Positions 43,064 through 56,850 are shown, counted from the stretch's first letter. The stretch is 64,000 bases of DNA from Sarcocystis neurona (GCA_000727475.1 KL647289.1:5646019-5710018); one strand, 5' to 3'. Made by a program: numbers and translations. The notes: a model not told the origin generated them from the letters alone.

Positions 43064-45930
43064 CTGTACAGTCTACAGAGTTTGGTACTCTGTTTTGCAG
43101 ACTCCGCGTTGTACACCCTGGTCAGTCTGCACATTGGAGAGAATGTGGCGCCGAATGCATTCTAAAAAATTGGAGCACATTTTCTTTTCAGGACATGTTC
43201 ACCAGATTCCATGCAAACATGGACCACTTCAAGCACGAGCGTGCACCAGTAAGCCGCAACCTGGACAGATGCTTCTTTACCGTGCACAACGGAGATAAAA
43301 CTACAGCATCGTGTGGTCTTCTGCGGCGCTGCAGCTAACTCAGAGACTGCATATATGTTACAGCCAGTGTCACAAGACCGATAACTTACCTTTATAGGGG
43401 GGTTTGTTGCTTGGAAACGACAGTGAAATAGCCATTCGGCCGTCACGCATACTCGACAGCCCTGGCAGCCGTTCGTACTGCAGCAGTCTGAAGCAGTCAT
43501 TGAGCTGCTGACGTCGTCCTGCTCTATCTAGTTGAAGAGAGGCTCACCCCGCAGTCATAGGAGGCCTGCTACGTGCGGTGGAGGGCCTCCGATCGATTGC
43601 CCGCTGCTGCACTCTGTCGGTCATGTTTGCGCTGCTACAGCACACGCTTTCATTAGCAGTGAAGCCCGGCAGACGCGTGACTACCGTGAGATCCTCTGCG
43701 TTTAGCCGATAGACATTACAATAGAAGGACCGCAACCGCTACCGTACAAAGAAACACCCATCACTCAAACAGTCGCTGCATTTTGTTTAAGGTGCACAAT
43801 GTTTACGGAGTGCATTGCGGGCTTGAGACGTCAACGGCCGGAGCCTAATTGGCCGAGGATTTTACAACATTATTCCGGTAGTGGCAGCACATATACCACC
43901 TCAGTGGAGATGCCGTAGGAGCGTGGGCTTTTTATGCCTTTCTACACTTGAAGGCGTGCAATTATGTAGGATGAGCTACGTCGGCAGACAGCCCTAGCAG
44001 GTTCCTCACAACGGAGCAAAACAATTCTGGCCGGTCCACACGGTGTAATCACGTTGTGAATGCGCGCGAATGATTGCAGCAGAAAAGTTACCCACTGCGA
44101 CGCTTCTCGCAAAATCCGGACAATATACTAAGATCCTTCTCCATCCGTCAAGAGGCACAGAAAGTTACACCGTTGGAGGAGGCTTACCGCTTAGCAACTG
44201 CGAGACACGCACATTTTTTGCGTATCAAAGTGGACCGGCTAAGCCTTCAGGTTGAAACCCTCAATGTTAAATCTTTTTGAACGCACGGGGGAGGACAACT
44301 TGCAACTGCTCGAAAAGCACGATGCGTGCGGCAGACGGATACATTTGAATATGGGATGCACATGCATTGCTCCGTATGTACGTCGTAGAATACGCAGCAC
44401 ACTACAGTGAAAGCTTGGTGTTTGTATGACACACGCGTTTGCAGGCTGACCCTCTTGTATTTATGCTTTGCTCAAAATACTGGGCTTGCGTTCCTGCTAC
44501 ATTCAAAAGGCCCGCTGTCCGCGCCCTACAACGCTGGCCCATTAAATGATTCATTTCTTCGACGTGGTACCGATCAATCCAGCGTCGAATGAAGGACGCG
44601 GAACAGCTGTCTCGAAAGGAATGCGTTGGTGAGTACGTACATGGAAGCCAGCCAAGAAAGACGGTTGGAAGGCTACGCCACGGGCTACCAAATTCGTAAA
44701 GAATGTGCTAGCCAAGCACCTGGCGTAGGCCGGTCCCGACGACCAACGTCGCCATCCTAGCACAGTGAAGACCACCGCACACCGGTAAATACGACAGCTG
44801 TGGAGCCACTTGTTACACGTGACTTCGCCGGCGAAGTGTGCTGTAAACGAACACGAACGTCACTGAAGGTGTTACGGCTTTTCGCATAGTCTCCCTCCTC
44901 CACTTCGGGATGAGCACACGGAAGCCGTCAACCAAGCTGTCCTTTCGTGGCCTTTTAGATACGACACCAGCTCGATTTTACAATAGAAGGCGCAACTCTA
45001 CTGGAGACATCTACATATTCATCTTTAGCTGCGCTGATTTCCGCTGCTCTATCGTTGGATCATAGGTTGAATGCCGCTTTTCTTTCTGTCTTTGGAAGAC
45101 CCTTTTGAGATACGTCTGTTGCAAGGTGAACTGTGATTTCGCATACGGTAGCTGAATTCAGGATGGCTGAGCTGCTTCAACTATAGGTCTCCGTGGCGTC
45201 TGGCAGAGCCCTCCGTCTTTAACTCAAGCGTACGAATGCGTATGTCGTGGCGAATCGTCGGGCCTCAAGGCGATCGACTGCTTCTTATTGTGATGCGCCG
45301 GCGTTCATTTCAACCTGTTCTGAAAGGCACTTTCCACGCCACCCGCTGAAAGTAGCCATGCAAACAAACAAACAATTTCATGGTAACCTGACAAGGCGAC
45401 AACGACGTTCCTCTCTTTTTTTGACCCTCGGGAAGCAGCGGAGAGCAGCTGAAGCGTGTTGCCGCATGTTCTGTTCAGCGGCTGAAGGTCACATCAGGAA
45501 GTCGTGCCAGAGAAGCTGATACCTGCTGTTTTAAGGACAGATGTATGTAATATAGAGAGTTTTCCTCATACGTAATCGCGTGCTTCTGTACTTCGACGTT
45601 CGGAGCTGGTGTCCCCAACGACTTGCCTCCATCTGTACTTTTCGTGCCGAGCCTCGCGTGTCCGGCAAATGTCACCTAAACAACGGCCGACAACACGCTG
45701 ACGGATCCTGCGACGGTTTAACATCTCACAAAGTTTGTCCTACGTCGCCTGCACTGCCTGGTAAACTTCCTGCAGAGGGGTGGTCTCCAGTGCAGAACCA
45801 GTGGGATGATCACGCACATTTTATCGTGCGCCGATCGGCAGTTCTTTCCGCCCGCACACAAGCCTGCAACAAATGCCGTCTGCGACAGGAAAGGGACGAG
45901 CTGCAGCGGACGATTTCTACATGGTCGCAG

Positions 45931-46115
45931 GCGCGCAGCGCAGATATCCAAAGGTAGATGCAATACCGTTGTCGCGTTGAACGCCGGAACTGTAATAGAC
46001 GGAACTTCTTGTACATGCATTGAGGGTACATATCAGAGGGTGGGCACTCTGTGCTTGCAGTATCTCTGTTCGCCGCGAGGACAATGTATTCGCCAGCAGG
46101 GTACAAAACAGACAC
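45931..46115 (+). CDS. Candidate Cys-rich (EGF-like) exon
   Basis: The exon is bounded by GGTCGCAG and a consensus donor (ACAC|GTAAGT). It encodes six Cys in about 60 residues, including C-x-C-x2-G-x5-G-x2-C, the C-terminal half signature of EGF domains, followed by two more Cys. EGF and related Cys modules occur in secreted and micronemal proteins of coccidia. It could equally be a GCC2/GCC3-type module or chance. No signal peptide or neighbouring module is firmly attached. Confidence 0.28.
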
Positions 46116-47152
46116 GTAAGTCACGAAGGTGTGGTGTTGTTAGTAAGCTTTCAAGCCGTACTGCGCAGAAAGTAATTACTAATACGCAGAAGATGCGTAC
46201 GCAAGAACACCAAGGACAACTAAACCACGACACCCTTGGAACGATGGAAAACGAAAACACATGGAACAAAGGGGCGAACAGCAGAAGTACAAAGCCATAC
46301 GCAGAGGGATAGACACTCAACTAGAATGCGAAACTGAGACATACAGGTGAGCCAGTCAGCAGCTTGAAACGAGGGTTGGGAACAGAATCCGGAGTCCGGT
46401 AATAGTCTGTAGGCTGTGAAACTTCTAGGTGAGAACCTCGGCATACGGACGAAGAACGACGACAGTTTATCCGACCTGTTAAGACTTGCAAATAGTCTGG
46501 CAATACATTACTTGGCCGACTCTGCAAGCCTGTCATCAATTTTGGTATAATTGGGTTAGCGTCATTCTTACTATGTCTGCTGAGATTATGGATGCCTGCG
46601 TTGGTTAGCAGCGGATCGCTGTGTGCACTTCGGTGGTCGCACGCTCCCTCTGTTTATTTCTGCGCGAGGTGCGCGAACGTGCAGGAGGCATACCGCGCGA
46701 ACCGCCCGCTGAAGTCGAGCTTCCGGAAGGTCAACCTGAGCACCCTGAAAAGTACCACACCGCATGGAGCGACCCTCCCCTGCAATGAGAAAGGAGAAGA
46801 GATATGGCTCGTTTGTTTCCGAATGTATTCAAGGGCCAGAAGCAGACAGGCGTTCGGCTTATTATACAGAGCAGCAGAAGAAGGAACCTAAACCGTCACA
46901 ACGCTGGCTGACGAAGAAAACACACTTGAACACTTGCTGATGTAGGGGCCCTCCGTCAATCTTACGTCGGCGTCGGCTGTTGCAACCGCTGTCTCGACGT
47001 GTAGCGCCATCTGTTGATGTTTGCGCAACGCTCCATTGCCATTGAGGTAGCAAGGGATTTATAAGAGCACGGAGGCCACTGCGCCTAAGGTGCTCTTGAA
47101 AGCACAAGCTGCCAGGCGCGAGGTCCTCAACCATGCGTTTCCTGGTGCATGC

Positions 47153-47404
47153 CAGATATAAGTCCACCTAAAAAATGCAGAGTTATACTTTCACACTGAA
47201 GTGCTCGTCACAAGGCGTGCTCTGTAGGTGCTGGCGGAAGTCCACCTGAAAAATGGGCATTTTCACACACACACGGAAGCGCTCCAGTCCCTTCCTTCAC
47301 AAGGGGTGCTCTGTGGGTGCTGGCGGAAGTCCACCAGAAAAATGCACACATATACACCCACACGAAAGCGCTCCCGTTCCTTTCTTCACAAGGCGTGCTC
47401 TCTG
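47153..47404. repeat. ~89-bp tandem repeat, about 2.8 copies
   Basis: Full units lie at 47228-47316 and 47317-47404, with a diverged partial unit at 47153-47227. Each contains a block matching GTGCTGGCGGAAGTCCACC and a CTTCACAAGG block. The 89-base period is not a multiple of three, so overlapping frames (47228-47713 and others) change reading from unit to unit. This argues against coding. Confidence 0.88.
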
Positions 47405-50400
47405 TCGGCTGGCTGTTCTCATGCAGTCTGCCAGCCACAGTGGCACCCTGCATACGCAGCAGTGTTAAACGATGAGAACTATCCTTTTCGCTGTCCCCAC
47501 ATTCACGGTGTTCTGGGATTACAAACGTGGAAGCCTTCGTGTAGCAATAGGCGGCATCTGAACTCACCCCTACACCGAGTAGTCGATAGTATTACGGTGT
47601 GCGCTTCGACGTGCAAGAATCGGACCAGGAATAGTGTACATCTGCTCAGTTCCAAGAAGGGTACACCATTAGTTCGGACACAGAAAAATATTAGCATCGA
47701 CCGCTCTGGTTGAGACGTATAGTCTGCCTTTGCCCCGACCCGAGCGTACCTATTAGAGGAAGTGTACATCATCCTAGGCCACTGCACTGCGAAATACTGC
47801 ATAATTTGTGTGCACGGCGAACACGCCTTCGTGCCTGGCAAGATGAGGGCTCGTTGCACCTGCAGACTGAAACTTATTCCCAGCACTTATTTACCGTGAG
47901 AACCTACCAAGGTCCACATGGCTTCTCATAGTCGGGTCGAGGCAGAAAAGGGGTGATACATGTGTCTTCTACTTCGGGGGAATCGTGCGAGGGCACAGAG
48001 CTCTGGATAGTTTGTCAGATAATTTGTAAGGCAAAGGGGCGAGCGAGAGGCGCAGCCACGAAGTCAAAACGGACAACGGATGGAGAGCTAAGCCGCCGTG
48101 CAGATAGCGGCAGGAGCCGGTGCAAGTCCCATAACTAAATCAGAATGATGTTGCTTACACTCTGTGCCTTTGGTCCGAAGAAAATATACTTTCTGTTCAC
48201 TTCGACGTCGCGTCTATTAGGGTAGATCACTGTCGCGGACGGCGACCCGTGGTTGCCGTTGATTATACCGTGTGGGGACGTAAGTAGTGCAGCCTCTGAG
48301 GCTTCGTGGAGAGCTTTTAGGCGCGAGGGTCAGTGCCCGTGTGATGCCCCTCAATGTTTTCCACATTCCTCGAGAGGAGAATTAGACTTTTAAAAACTGC
48401 CGCGGACTACTTCCATATTCCGCCAGCACAGCTCGACAAACAATAAGGTGACTACAGACCAACGAGTAAGCAGGAAGTATGGGCTTTTTGCACAGCCCAC
48501 TCAGGACTTCCAAGGCGCCAGGTATACGTTTTTGCGGTTGTATACGCAGAATTTTACACATGCGTGCGTGTGGAGCAGTGCCTGAGCACAATTCACCGCA
48601 AGGGCGAATAGCCCCGCGAACAGATGTGACACAAGACGGACGCAGGACAAAACCAAGTACGTCTGCAGACACAAGCATTTGTGTACTTTTTACTGTAAAC
48701 GTGTACGAGGTTTTTGAGACGCGTAAGTTGTTTAGTCGCCTGTGATCGTCGGATAAAGTCCCTGTATGATACGAAAGAACCTGTATCGTAGTTCGCCTGT
48801 GTTACCGTAGTTTCAGTGTCTAACCGCTTCAGCGTATCAGCTTCAATACTCTATGGGCACGAAGGGTGGAACGACAACTGCGACACCACTTTTCTTGACC
48901 CCAGAACACGTCCAGCGAATACCTGACAGCTACGTTGGTCGAAGGGGAACCCGAAGTAAAGTACAAGTCCGTTTGATCCATAATAGGGAAGAGTGGACTT
49001 CTGCGCATGTGGGCTTGTAGTTTGTCAACCACAACTGGCAACTAAGAGCGGCAGAGGAATCTTATTTTCTGTGATTCGTACACGGGAAAAGAAGCGTGAG
49101 CAAACTATATGAATGTGTGCTGTCCATGCAGAAGGCCTAGGTTTGGTAGATTGGCATCCCTCCCCTGTACCAATGTTCGAGTCATAAGCAGTGCATAAGG
49201 AATCTGACTTTAGCTCAGGACCACTTCTGAAGACGTATACAGTACGTGCAGGATTAGGGGAGAAATGAAGCATTTTCCTTCACCACAGGCACGTCTTTAG
49301 TAGACCAAACCCGCAGTGTGTTGTATACACTTTCTCCCAGATAATGGCACTGAATTTCGCTGTACGGCTACACCTGGATGATTACGGGGTACGCATAGAT
49401 CAGCGTTAGGATCAGATACTCACGGGAAAAAGAACCATACATGCTAGGTTAGTGGACAAACAAGGGTTTGACCGAAAATTACTAGCTACTTATAATGGTA
49501 TGATTCTGCCTGAACGTCTCTGGACACCTCTTCCGCTACAATTCGGATTTGTCACTGACGCGGACTTTAAAACCACACACTACTTGCTGCGTCTTCTATG
49601 TAGTTCTCCCCGGTCTTGGCCACCTGGGAGATAACCATACCTGCATGTTTCCACTTTCAGTAACTGAACCACGGCATATAAACGGGGGAATGGAAGGCTG
49701 CTATATGCAGCACCTCTCTCAATCACTGAGCATGTCACTCTACCGACAGTCCACAACACTTTGCGACGTGTCCCACTACGCGTGCTCAAGGTGAAATTTT
49801 CCGTCTAGTGTTTGTGCCTCCTTTGCAATGGATAAGAGTGGCTTGCAAGCACCAGATCCTCGCAGAAACGCTGTGTGTGTTTTTCAGATGCTGCAGGGTG
49901 GTGCGCATCCACACTGTCGCATGGATGTAGACGTGACTTACTCGCTTTGCTCACCTCACTGCAAGGCGTTTGAACTTGAGTTCTACACTATTGAGCAATA
50001 GCATGAACGCTCTTGGATGATGCGGCGGAAGAGAAGCCGAGCCTTCCAACGCATGAAAGGCCGTTAAGCCTCCATGCCGTGTTCACGTCACTATTTATTT
50101 CGTACGTAGCCCTTCCAGGAAGAAGGCACAGTCTTTGTGCATTTCCAAATGTCTGCCGAACACGCCCTGTCAGGCTAATTGGCTCCTGGACCCAAGTACT
50201 TGAGACAATACCAGACTTTAGTTATACGCACTATTCACCCGTTTACCGGCTTGTGCGAGCCGATTGCACGGCTGAGGCATCTACAGTTCACTCCGTATGC
50301 TCTCAGAGAGAAGAACCCGCCTTCACGTAAATAGTGTGCATTGGCAGCGAGGTGCATACGTAAGGTGGGCCGGGAATATAGGAGCATGCCTTCTACGGGT

Positions 50401-50413
50401 GTAAGTACTGCAG

Positions 50414-50545
50414 GAAATGATATGTACCGACCAGGGTTCACGTGTAAGGCAGCCATTCGCGGTGAAAAAGTGGTGTTGCGGCAACGTTCTGTCCATATGC
50501 TTTCCGGGAGAAGAAACTGCACTCCGGGATATCACTGCATACAAG
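50414..50545 (+). CDS. Candidate Cys-rich exon (phase 1-1)
   Basis: A 132-base exon between GTACTGCAG and ATACAAG|GTGCGT, phase 1 at both ends. That makes it compatible with the phase-1 end at 46115. It encodes two Pro-Gly-aromatic-x-Cys elements; the second is C-x-P-G-Y-x-C. Such elements recur in Cys-rich modular surface proteins of apicomplexa. The link to 45931-46115 over 4.3 kb is an inference. Confidence 0.25.
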
Positions 50546-53316
50546 GTGCGTGAACAAGGCACGGTCGAAATGTAACATGGTCTTTGAGTGAGAGGACTGG
50601 AAGGACTTGATTTCTGCTGAACAGTGTCCACCTCGCTTCTACCATAGTGATCCCGGTTAAAAGGTGCGGCGGCCCCTTGCTCACTGTGCAAGAGCCCACC
50701 TAAAATCTTACCACATTTCGCATTTGGAGGTAAGTTTACACATACACCAATCGTGGGCTATATTTTCCAACAAAATATATCTGGGCAAGGCAAATGGGTA
50801 CCTCACCGTGGTTTCAGATGCTCTAGCACACGAGTTGATCCACTGAAAATAGGAGATTTCATTAGAGAACCACATTTATCAGCAAGCCAGTTGTTCGGAT
50901 TGAGCAAATCCTTTGCAGCTACAGCATACGGGGAGGTTGATTACGTTCTACTTACACGTGTGCACCTGTGTCCTAATCCTGACCGCCCCTGTTGGGTTTT
51001 TGAACGTCGGGTGGTGCAGGTGTCCAAAACTTAAGAAGATTGTTCCATATACATCTGAGCGGCGTTGGGGGGTGGAAACTGTGCAGCCCTTTTTGCTGCG
51101 CCCGTGATGACTTGCTGAGGACTGCCAGTTCTACAACGTCGCAAGGCGCTCTGTAGAAGAATAGGCAGGCCCTGGAAGGGTACGGGTAGCGGACGCTGTC
51201 GCCTTACTGAGGATAAGCGGCCTGGTATGCGTAGACTCGGAATGTCAGCACTAGCCGCGCAGCCAGGAACCCCCGTCGCGCTTGCGCACACCCGTGTGTG
51301 CAGCTCTGTGTCCGGGTGACTGAAGGCACTGATCTGTTTTTTTCAATGAGCGCGCGCTACAAGATCCGGCTTTGTTCGCAAAACGCAGCAAACGCGTGCA
51401 ACCGATTTGTGGACAGAGTTTGAGTACTGTGGCACGTTTTAAAACCAGCGACGCTGACAAGTTTCGCATTTGTCGGAACTCACCAAAAACTCAGCAGTTG
51501 AATCTCCCGTTCGGGCACCAGCAGCTGCATGAATTTCGCGGCCTGCTATGGTGACATTTTTCAGAGCTGGGCAAGTCTGTACTTTGCAAGTCTAGGCAGT
51601 GACATAGTGACTGCCATCTCTTTTGGCTGCAGAGACTCTGTCGACACTCCTATGGCGCGTTGAACCTGCGGCTGCCTGGAATTTTTTTCGCGCGCATTTG
51701 CTCCACAGAGTGCTCCTAACAGGTGAGAAATTGCTATCCGCATTAGTTTACTCGCGCACAAGGTCAACTGGAAGAAGTCAGGAGGGCGCCTGTCGATTTG
51801 ATAGTCTCTTTCGGCTTTTCAGATGTTGTACAAAAGAGAATAATAGAGCTGCTTCGTGTCAGTATGATTTTAAAGCGGCGACATTCAACGCCACAGAACG
51901 CATTCGCCCCCCGGGTTCAAAAGACCATTTGTCACAGCTGTGCCTACATTTTTGCGCACCTATTGGAAACCAACACTGTTTCTTCGCATACGCTGTCAAG
52001 ACCGTTGCTGAACGTCCGTACCCTGCACTATTCTGAGCAGACTTCTCACTATAGTGCTTGTTCACGCCTTCCGTACTGTTGGTGCTCCGCAGATGGGGAC
52101 GTCGTTCTGGAGACTTCGAAGCGTACGTCTTCCCACGAAAGCTCTTACTCTGTCTTTTTACCGCTGACGAGGTACTTGCTTCTCTCCTCTATGTGCGTAC
52201 GCAGGAGAGTTGTTTCGTAACGATCACGGGAAACGTCCACCAAGGGAGAATTTATTTGCTGGGCAGGCGGCTCAGAAGTTTCGATCACCCGACACCAGCT
52301 CAGGCTGAAGTTGGTCAACCGGCGCCGTCCTACACGTCAGTAAAAATCATTCAGCTTCAATTGTGCTGGGCACGCGACACTCCCGTAGCGTGCTGAGGCT
52401 CCTCAGGTGATAGTTAGGAATTTGGTCTCAAGTTCCATCTCGGAGTTACTCTAACCCACGTAGCATAACGGTGGGTCTCGACGGTGTAGTGCAGATACCC
52501 TCAAACAGGTAAAATGCGGCAATGAATCGAGTTGCGTTCTCCGTTCGTGCATCAGGCCCAAGCGCCGCCGCCCATTCTTTAAGTGAAAAGCTCAACGGGG
52601 GTTCTAGTCTGTGCAGCGGCCTTGTTGAAGCCCCCTTATTTACAGCTTTTGGTCCGCCTCGAGGGTCTGAGAATCGTCGGGTATGCCGAAAGAATTACTA
52701 CCAAGGGGACGTTGCGCTTAACGTAAGACCAAAGCAAAAAGAGCGACACAAACAGGTGCTTCTACGGAGCCTCACGCTCCTGTGGGACCTCCTTTTCTTG
52801 CCCCCTCCGACTTCTCGGTGGACATCTGGAGATTTCTTAGGAAACGCGCGTGAAACTTTTTGACGCGGTATTTTCTGGGCAGTTCGTCGCGTACTACAGC
52901 TCAAACCAGTTGTTCTGCGACACAAGATTTCATAAAGTTCCTGTTGGGCTTCCTTTCTGACTACAGGGTATCTCATGCGTTCTAGAGGCAATTTCACATT
53001 CCACCGTCTGTGCGCGATATCAGCTGTTGTTCTTTTGGAGTTGGTTTGATCTCCCGTCGAACTAGGCCGTCGAACACAGAGAACAAATGTGGGCACAATA
53101 GCCAGTGTGGCTGTTCCAGTTCAGGTCGAACCAACCACGCGGCCGCCACCGGACCGTTGAAGGAGGCATAAATACGTGTAGATCCCTAAGCGGTGTAACA
53201 GAGGTGGGCACCTCTCCGCCGCCGCTGTGCAACGCGTCTAACATCAGGCGAAACACTCCGTCTCCCGACGTCGCCCAGATAACGTTTTTTCGACACCTTT
53301 GTTGCCGCATTTCCTC

Positions 53317-54751
53317 ATGATGGCCCCTCCTTCTGAATCACCTGAGACGCGATCAGCTCCCGCTTCTCAAGTCCTTAGCAGCACTACTGCGAAGGAGAAT
53401 TGTGAGAAGCCCACCCCTGTCCCAGGGGCCTTAACTTGGGCCAGGGAGGGCAAACTCCTGAATCCTTGGGGCAAGAAAAGTGGTGCAACACGCTCAATTT
53501 CCTCCGGAAAAAGTGCAGCAACTTCCACTGCGGACTCTATTGGAGCAGCCGGCACCGCAGAGAAACCTGAACCGAAGGCAGCACCGAAACAACTGTCCTC
53601 AGCTGACGCCAGCAACAACAGTAGCAGCAGTGTCGCAGCTTCAGGGACGAACGCCCCGCCTGCAGAATGCAAAAGCGCCCCTTTGAAGGCGAAGACGACC
53701 GAGATTTCCCCTCAGCAGAAAGCCGACGTCAAGCGTACTTTCAGCACCAGCACTGGTCAGGTAGCCTTGAGTCAGCTAGAAATTACTTCAGCAATGCTGA
53801 AGAACGCTGATGAGACAAAAGACGCCTCGGAGGCCGGGTCTTTGGTGATTGCTGCATTGACACCAACAAGTTCAACAGCAAAGCCGGAGATAAACTGTGC
53901 AGGAGCTACTGATCATCTATTAGTGCACAGCGACTTGCTGCCGGCAGCTGCGCATGAGGAACTGCTGAGGAATCTTAACTCCCCACGCGACAAAGTCGCC
54001 AGCAATAAAGCCGACACTGAGAGTACCAACAATATCGTCGACCACACCCCCGACAGCAGCAACAACAGCAGTTTCGAGAACTTTTGTGCTGAAGGGGGTA
54101 TGAAGGCGTTTTCATCTGGTGCTCTTGAGGTTCGTCCCACAAGTCAAAAGTGTGACTTCTTTGACGCGGACAATGTCGGAAGTGCCAGCCTTGAAAACTT
54201 GGCAGCCAAGCTCAGGTCTTTCTCCTTTAACAAGCCGACGAACAGTAGCAGCAGCGCCATGGTGAGCAACAGCAGCAGCAGCAGTAGAGGCTTAAACAGC
54301 AGCACGGCTGCTGTCTTCAACAGTAGCAGCAATGGGGATCTAAGCGACGGCAGTGGTAGCGTGCTCCTGAGCAACAACAACTTGAAGAGCAACCACGTAT
54401 TTCCTGGAGACCCAGCCAGTGGTGGGGGGACGCTCCCAAACGGTCAAATAAACTCTGCCAAGCAACTGAAGGAGACGCTGTTTCCCACGCACAGAAGTAA
54501 TATGGTGCTTTCAACAGTTTTAAGAGATCCTGCGTACGCATCTGCTGCGCTGGCTGCGCACGACGTTACAGCTGCCGATGTGGCTTTGGCTTTTCCTTTG
54601 GAGCACAGCAGGCAGCAACAAAACAGCAGGGACTGTGCTTTTGACGGTGCACCGGGAGCCTCCGCCATTGCTGCAGCAGCGGTGCTTGCACAACAAGAAT
54701 CGCGCCCGCTGCTTCTTACCAGATTTGAAATGCTCGAAGCATATGCTAAAG
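53317..54751 (+). CDS. CCHC zinc-knuckle/RRM protein, exon 1 (N-terminal low-complexity region)
   Basis: First exon of the best-resolved gene. The start is one of two adjacent ATGs (53317, 53320), with an upstream in-frame TAA at 53239-53241. It encodes residues 1-478: Ser/Thr/Ala/Lys-rich, then Asn/Ser runs (about bases 54043-54080 and 54241-54330), ending in an Ala/Gln-rich helix. No fold is recognisable, consistent with a disordered N-terminus. The exon ends at AAAG|GTAAAA in phase 1. Reading through instead gives a TAG at 54819, which would remove every recognisable domain. The next exon restores the frame exactly and brings the zinc knuckles. Role inferred from the whole protein: RNA binding. 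Confidence 0.85.
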
Positions 54752-55556
54752 GTAAAAGAGCACAAGCCGATTATCACCTACGAAACACTTGTGTGCACCG
54801 CATCCAACCTTCTGTGTAGATACTAGAAACTCGGTGTGGTAGGGCTTGGAACCATGCAGACGCTCAGTCCTTCAGCCGAGCGCGACAAGCCTGGAAAAGT
54901 GCAATATCTTCCGTGGATGCACAAGTTGGCAGCTGGCGTGCCACCTGAAGAAATCCAACGTTGCTAAGTTTTTCCGACTATACATCATAGCCGTATGCGC
55001 ATGCAAAGGAGACCACCGCCACCTTGCAAGAAGACAAGACCCTGTGATACGTAACAACACCAGGGTCTGCGCACTGTGGAGTATCAACAACAGAGGCAAC
55101 TATAGGAACGGTCAGATGCCTCGCAGCCTCACCGGCAGCGTGAAGGAAACGCGAATGTCCTCGTCTGTTTAACTCAAAAGGCAGTTGTTGGTCAAGTGTG
55201 ATCTCCACGTTATGCGACAGCATCGCGCTCAACTGGGCTCTGTAAAACTGAGAGAACTCTTCCCCACTTGCGTGCACACAGTCGCTTCCAACGGAATTCT
55301 GTAAGCGGGGTATGCAATAGCACAGAACACGACTTGGTAGGGTAAAACTAGGAGGACTCGTCTTGCGCTCGCACGGAAAGAATATTGCAAGCATGTTAAG
55401 AGGTAAACAACTCTGGCGAGCTTTGAGGCAATGTGGCTATTGAAGAAATTCCGGCGCGACTGTGGAAAATGAGTGCCTTCTTTGTGACTAGCTGTGTAAA
55501 CTGACAGACTAAAAGGCAGTGCAGAGATAAAAGATGTTTTTGTGCTGTTCTGACAG

Positions 55557-55653
55557 GACGCCTGTGTTTGAGCTGCGACTCTAAAAGCCACCGCATGCCC
55601 AGCTGCCCCTATGGCGAGTTCGTGTGTCCCAATTGCCACCGCTCTTCTCACAG
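55557..55653 (+). CDS. CCHC zinc-knuckle/RRM protein, exon 2 (zinc knuckles)
   Basis: The acceptor is GTTCTGACAG and the donor is CACAG|GTGAGT. It accepts the phase-1 codon from 54751 (giving Gly) and leaves phase 2. It encodes residues 479-510 and part of 511: a complete zinc knuckle C-x2-C-x4-H-x4-C (residues 482, 485, 490, 495) and the first three ligands of a second one (Cys 502, Cys 505, His 510). CCHC knuckles bind single-stranded RNA or serve as protein-contact modules in RNA-processing factors. The match is exact. Confidence 0.88.
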
Positions 55654-56850
55654 GTGAGTCAGCCACACGCGTGTGCGTACGGGGGGTAGCAGCTTCCTGC
55701 TGTACTGCTTAGGTGTAGGCAAACCACCGAAGAATACAGCCACGAATAAGGCAGACTGCAACCGCCCCACTTTGGCGGGTGGTAGCACGGATGAGTAGCG
55801 TATAATGAGGAAGCGGGAAGCATCTCACATGAGGAAGGAGCTCTGTATATGTGATCCAGGCGCTGGGGGTGCGCACCTTCGGCTCCCCAGACGCATGATC
55901 CGGCGTACGTTGACTGCTGGTCGTTGAGGTAGAGCAGTATCTACAAAGCTCAATCTGCTGTAGACCAGGTGGACCTTGTCCTGACAATTTTGCACTGGGC
56001 TAGGAAAGCAACTTCAGAAAACCCACCGACTTTGTTGGACACGTCTCTAGATGGAAGGCTGTCAGAGAGGATCCCTGGTGTCTGCTCGTAACTCCCCTTC
56101 TGCCGTCAAGTTGCTGCCCGTCACACTAGCGTTGCCGGGCCATTCAAATAAAACACGTGCAGCAGCTGAAAGCCGTGGATTCGAATCTTACTGCACTGCC
56201 TGTCCAGCAATTTGCGAGTTTTTTCTATCGAACCTCTCTGTTGCACAATCTCGCGTTGCATTGCCCCGGTAGGTCTGCGGGGAAACGTTTCTTACGATAC
56301 CTGTCGTTTACACTTAGGTACACATACGGAGGTGAATATATATGCCTTCACGAGGGCCTGCAACAAAATTCAAAAGACAAGCTCCAGCTTAGCAGCAGCA
56401 CGAGCAGCGAAGAAGGAAGCACGTTCTGATATGGATACCAGTGACAACAGAATGTTGTTCTTTTATCCTGGAAAAGCTCTGACAACCAGTATTGTGCCTG
56501 AATACGCCCCTTCGTATTTTGCCTTGTTTCGTTGGTTCTGTAGTTCAGGCGCTGCCGCAACTCGCGCTGCTTCTGCTGCAGTCCGTTATGTTAACAATGC
56601 TGTCGCATGTGACGGTTTGACGTTGCCGCTGTTGGTATTCCTGTCGGTGCGGCTTTCGAACCCCTCTCGCCTGTCGGTGTTGCTGCTCTCGACATTAGGC
56701 TCCCTGAGACATTTTCAAGTCTTGTTGGCGCTGTTTTACGCGTAGTGGCAACTACTGCCGTCGCAGAGCGCGCGTTTGCTACGTTCGCGTCGGCTACTGG
56801 TACGTGGTGTTTGTGTGTTTTCCCTTGCGTTGCTTCCTGCTTTTCTTCAG

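Larger units (their letters stand above)
42256..53316. other. Gene-poor stretch with scattered weak exon candidates
   Basis: No frame here exceeds 168 codons. Weak candidates include 43192-43248 (between TTTTCTTTTCAG and a GTAAGC donor, 57 bases), the Cys-rich exons listed separately, and a protein-like block at 46,620-46,915 that changes frame near 46,780. The last kilobase presumably carries the promoter of the gene starting at 53317. Confidence 0.4.
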
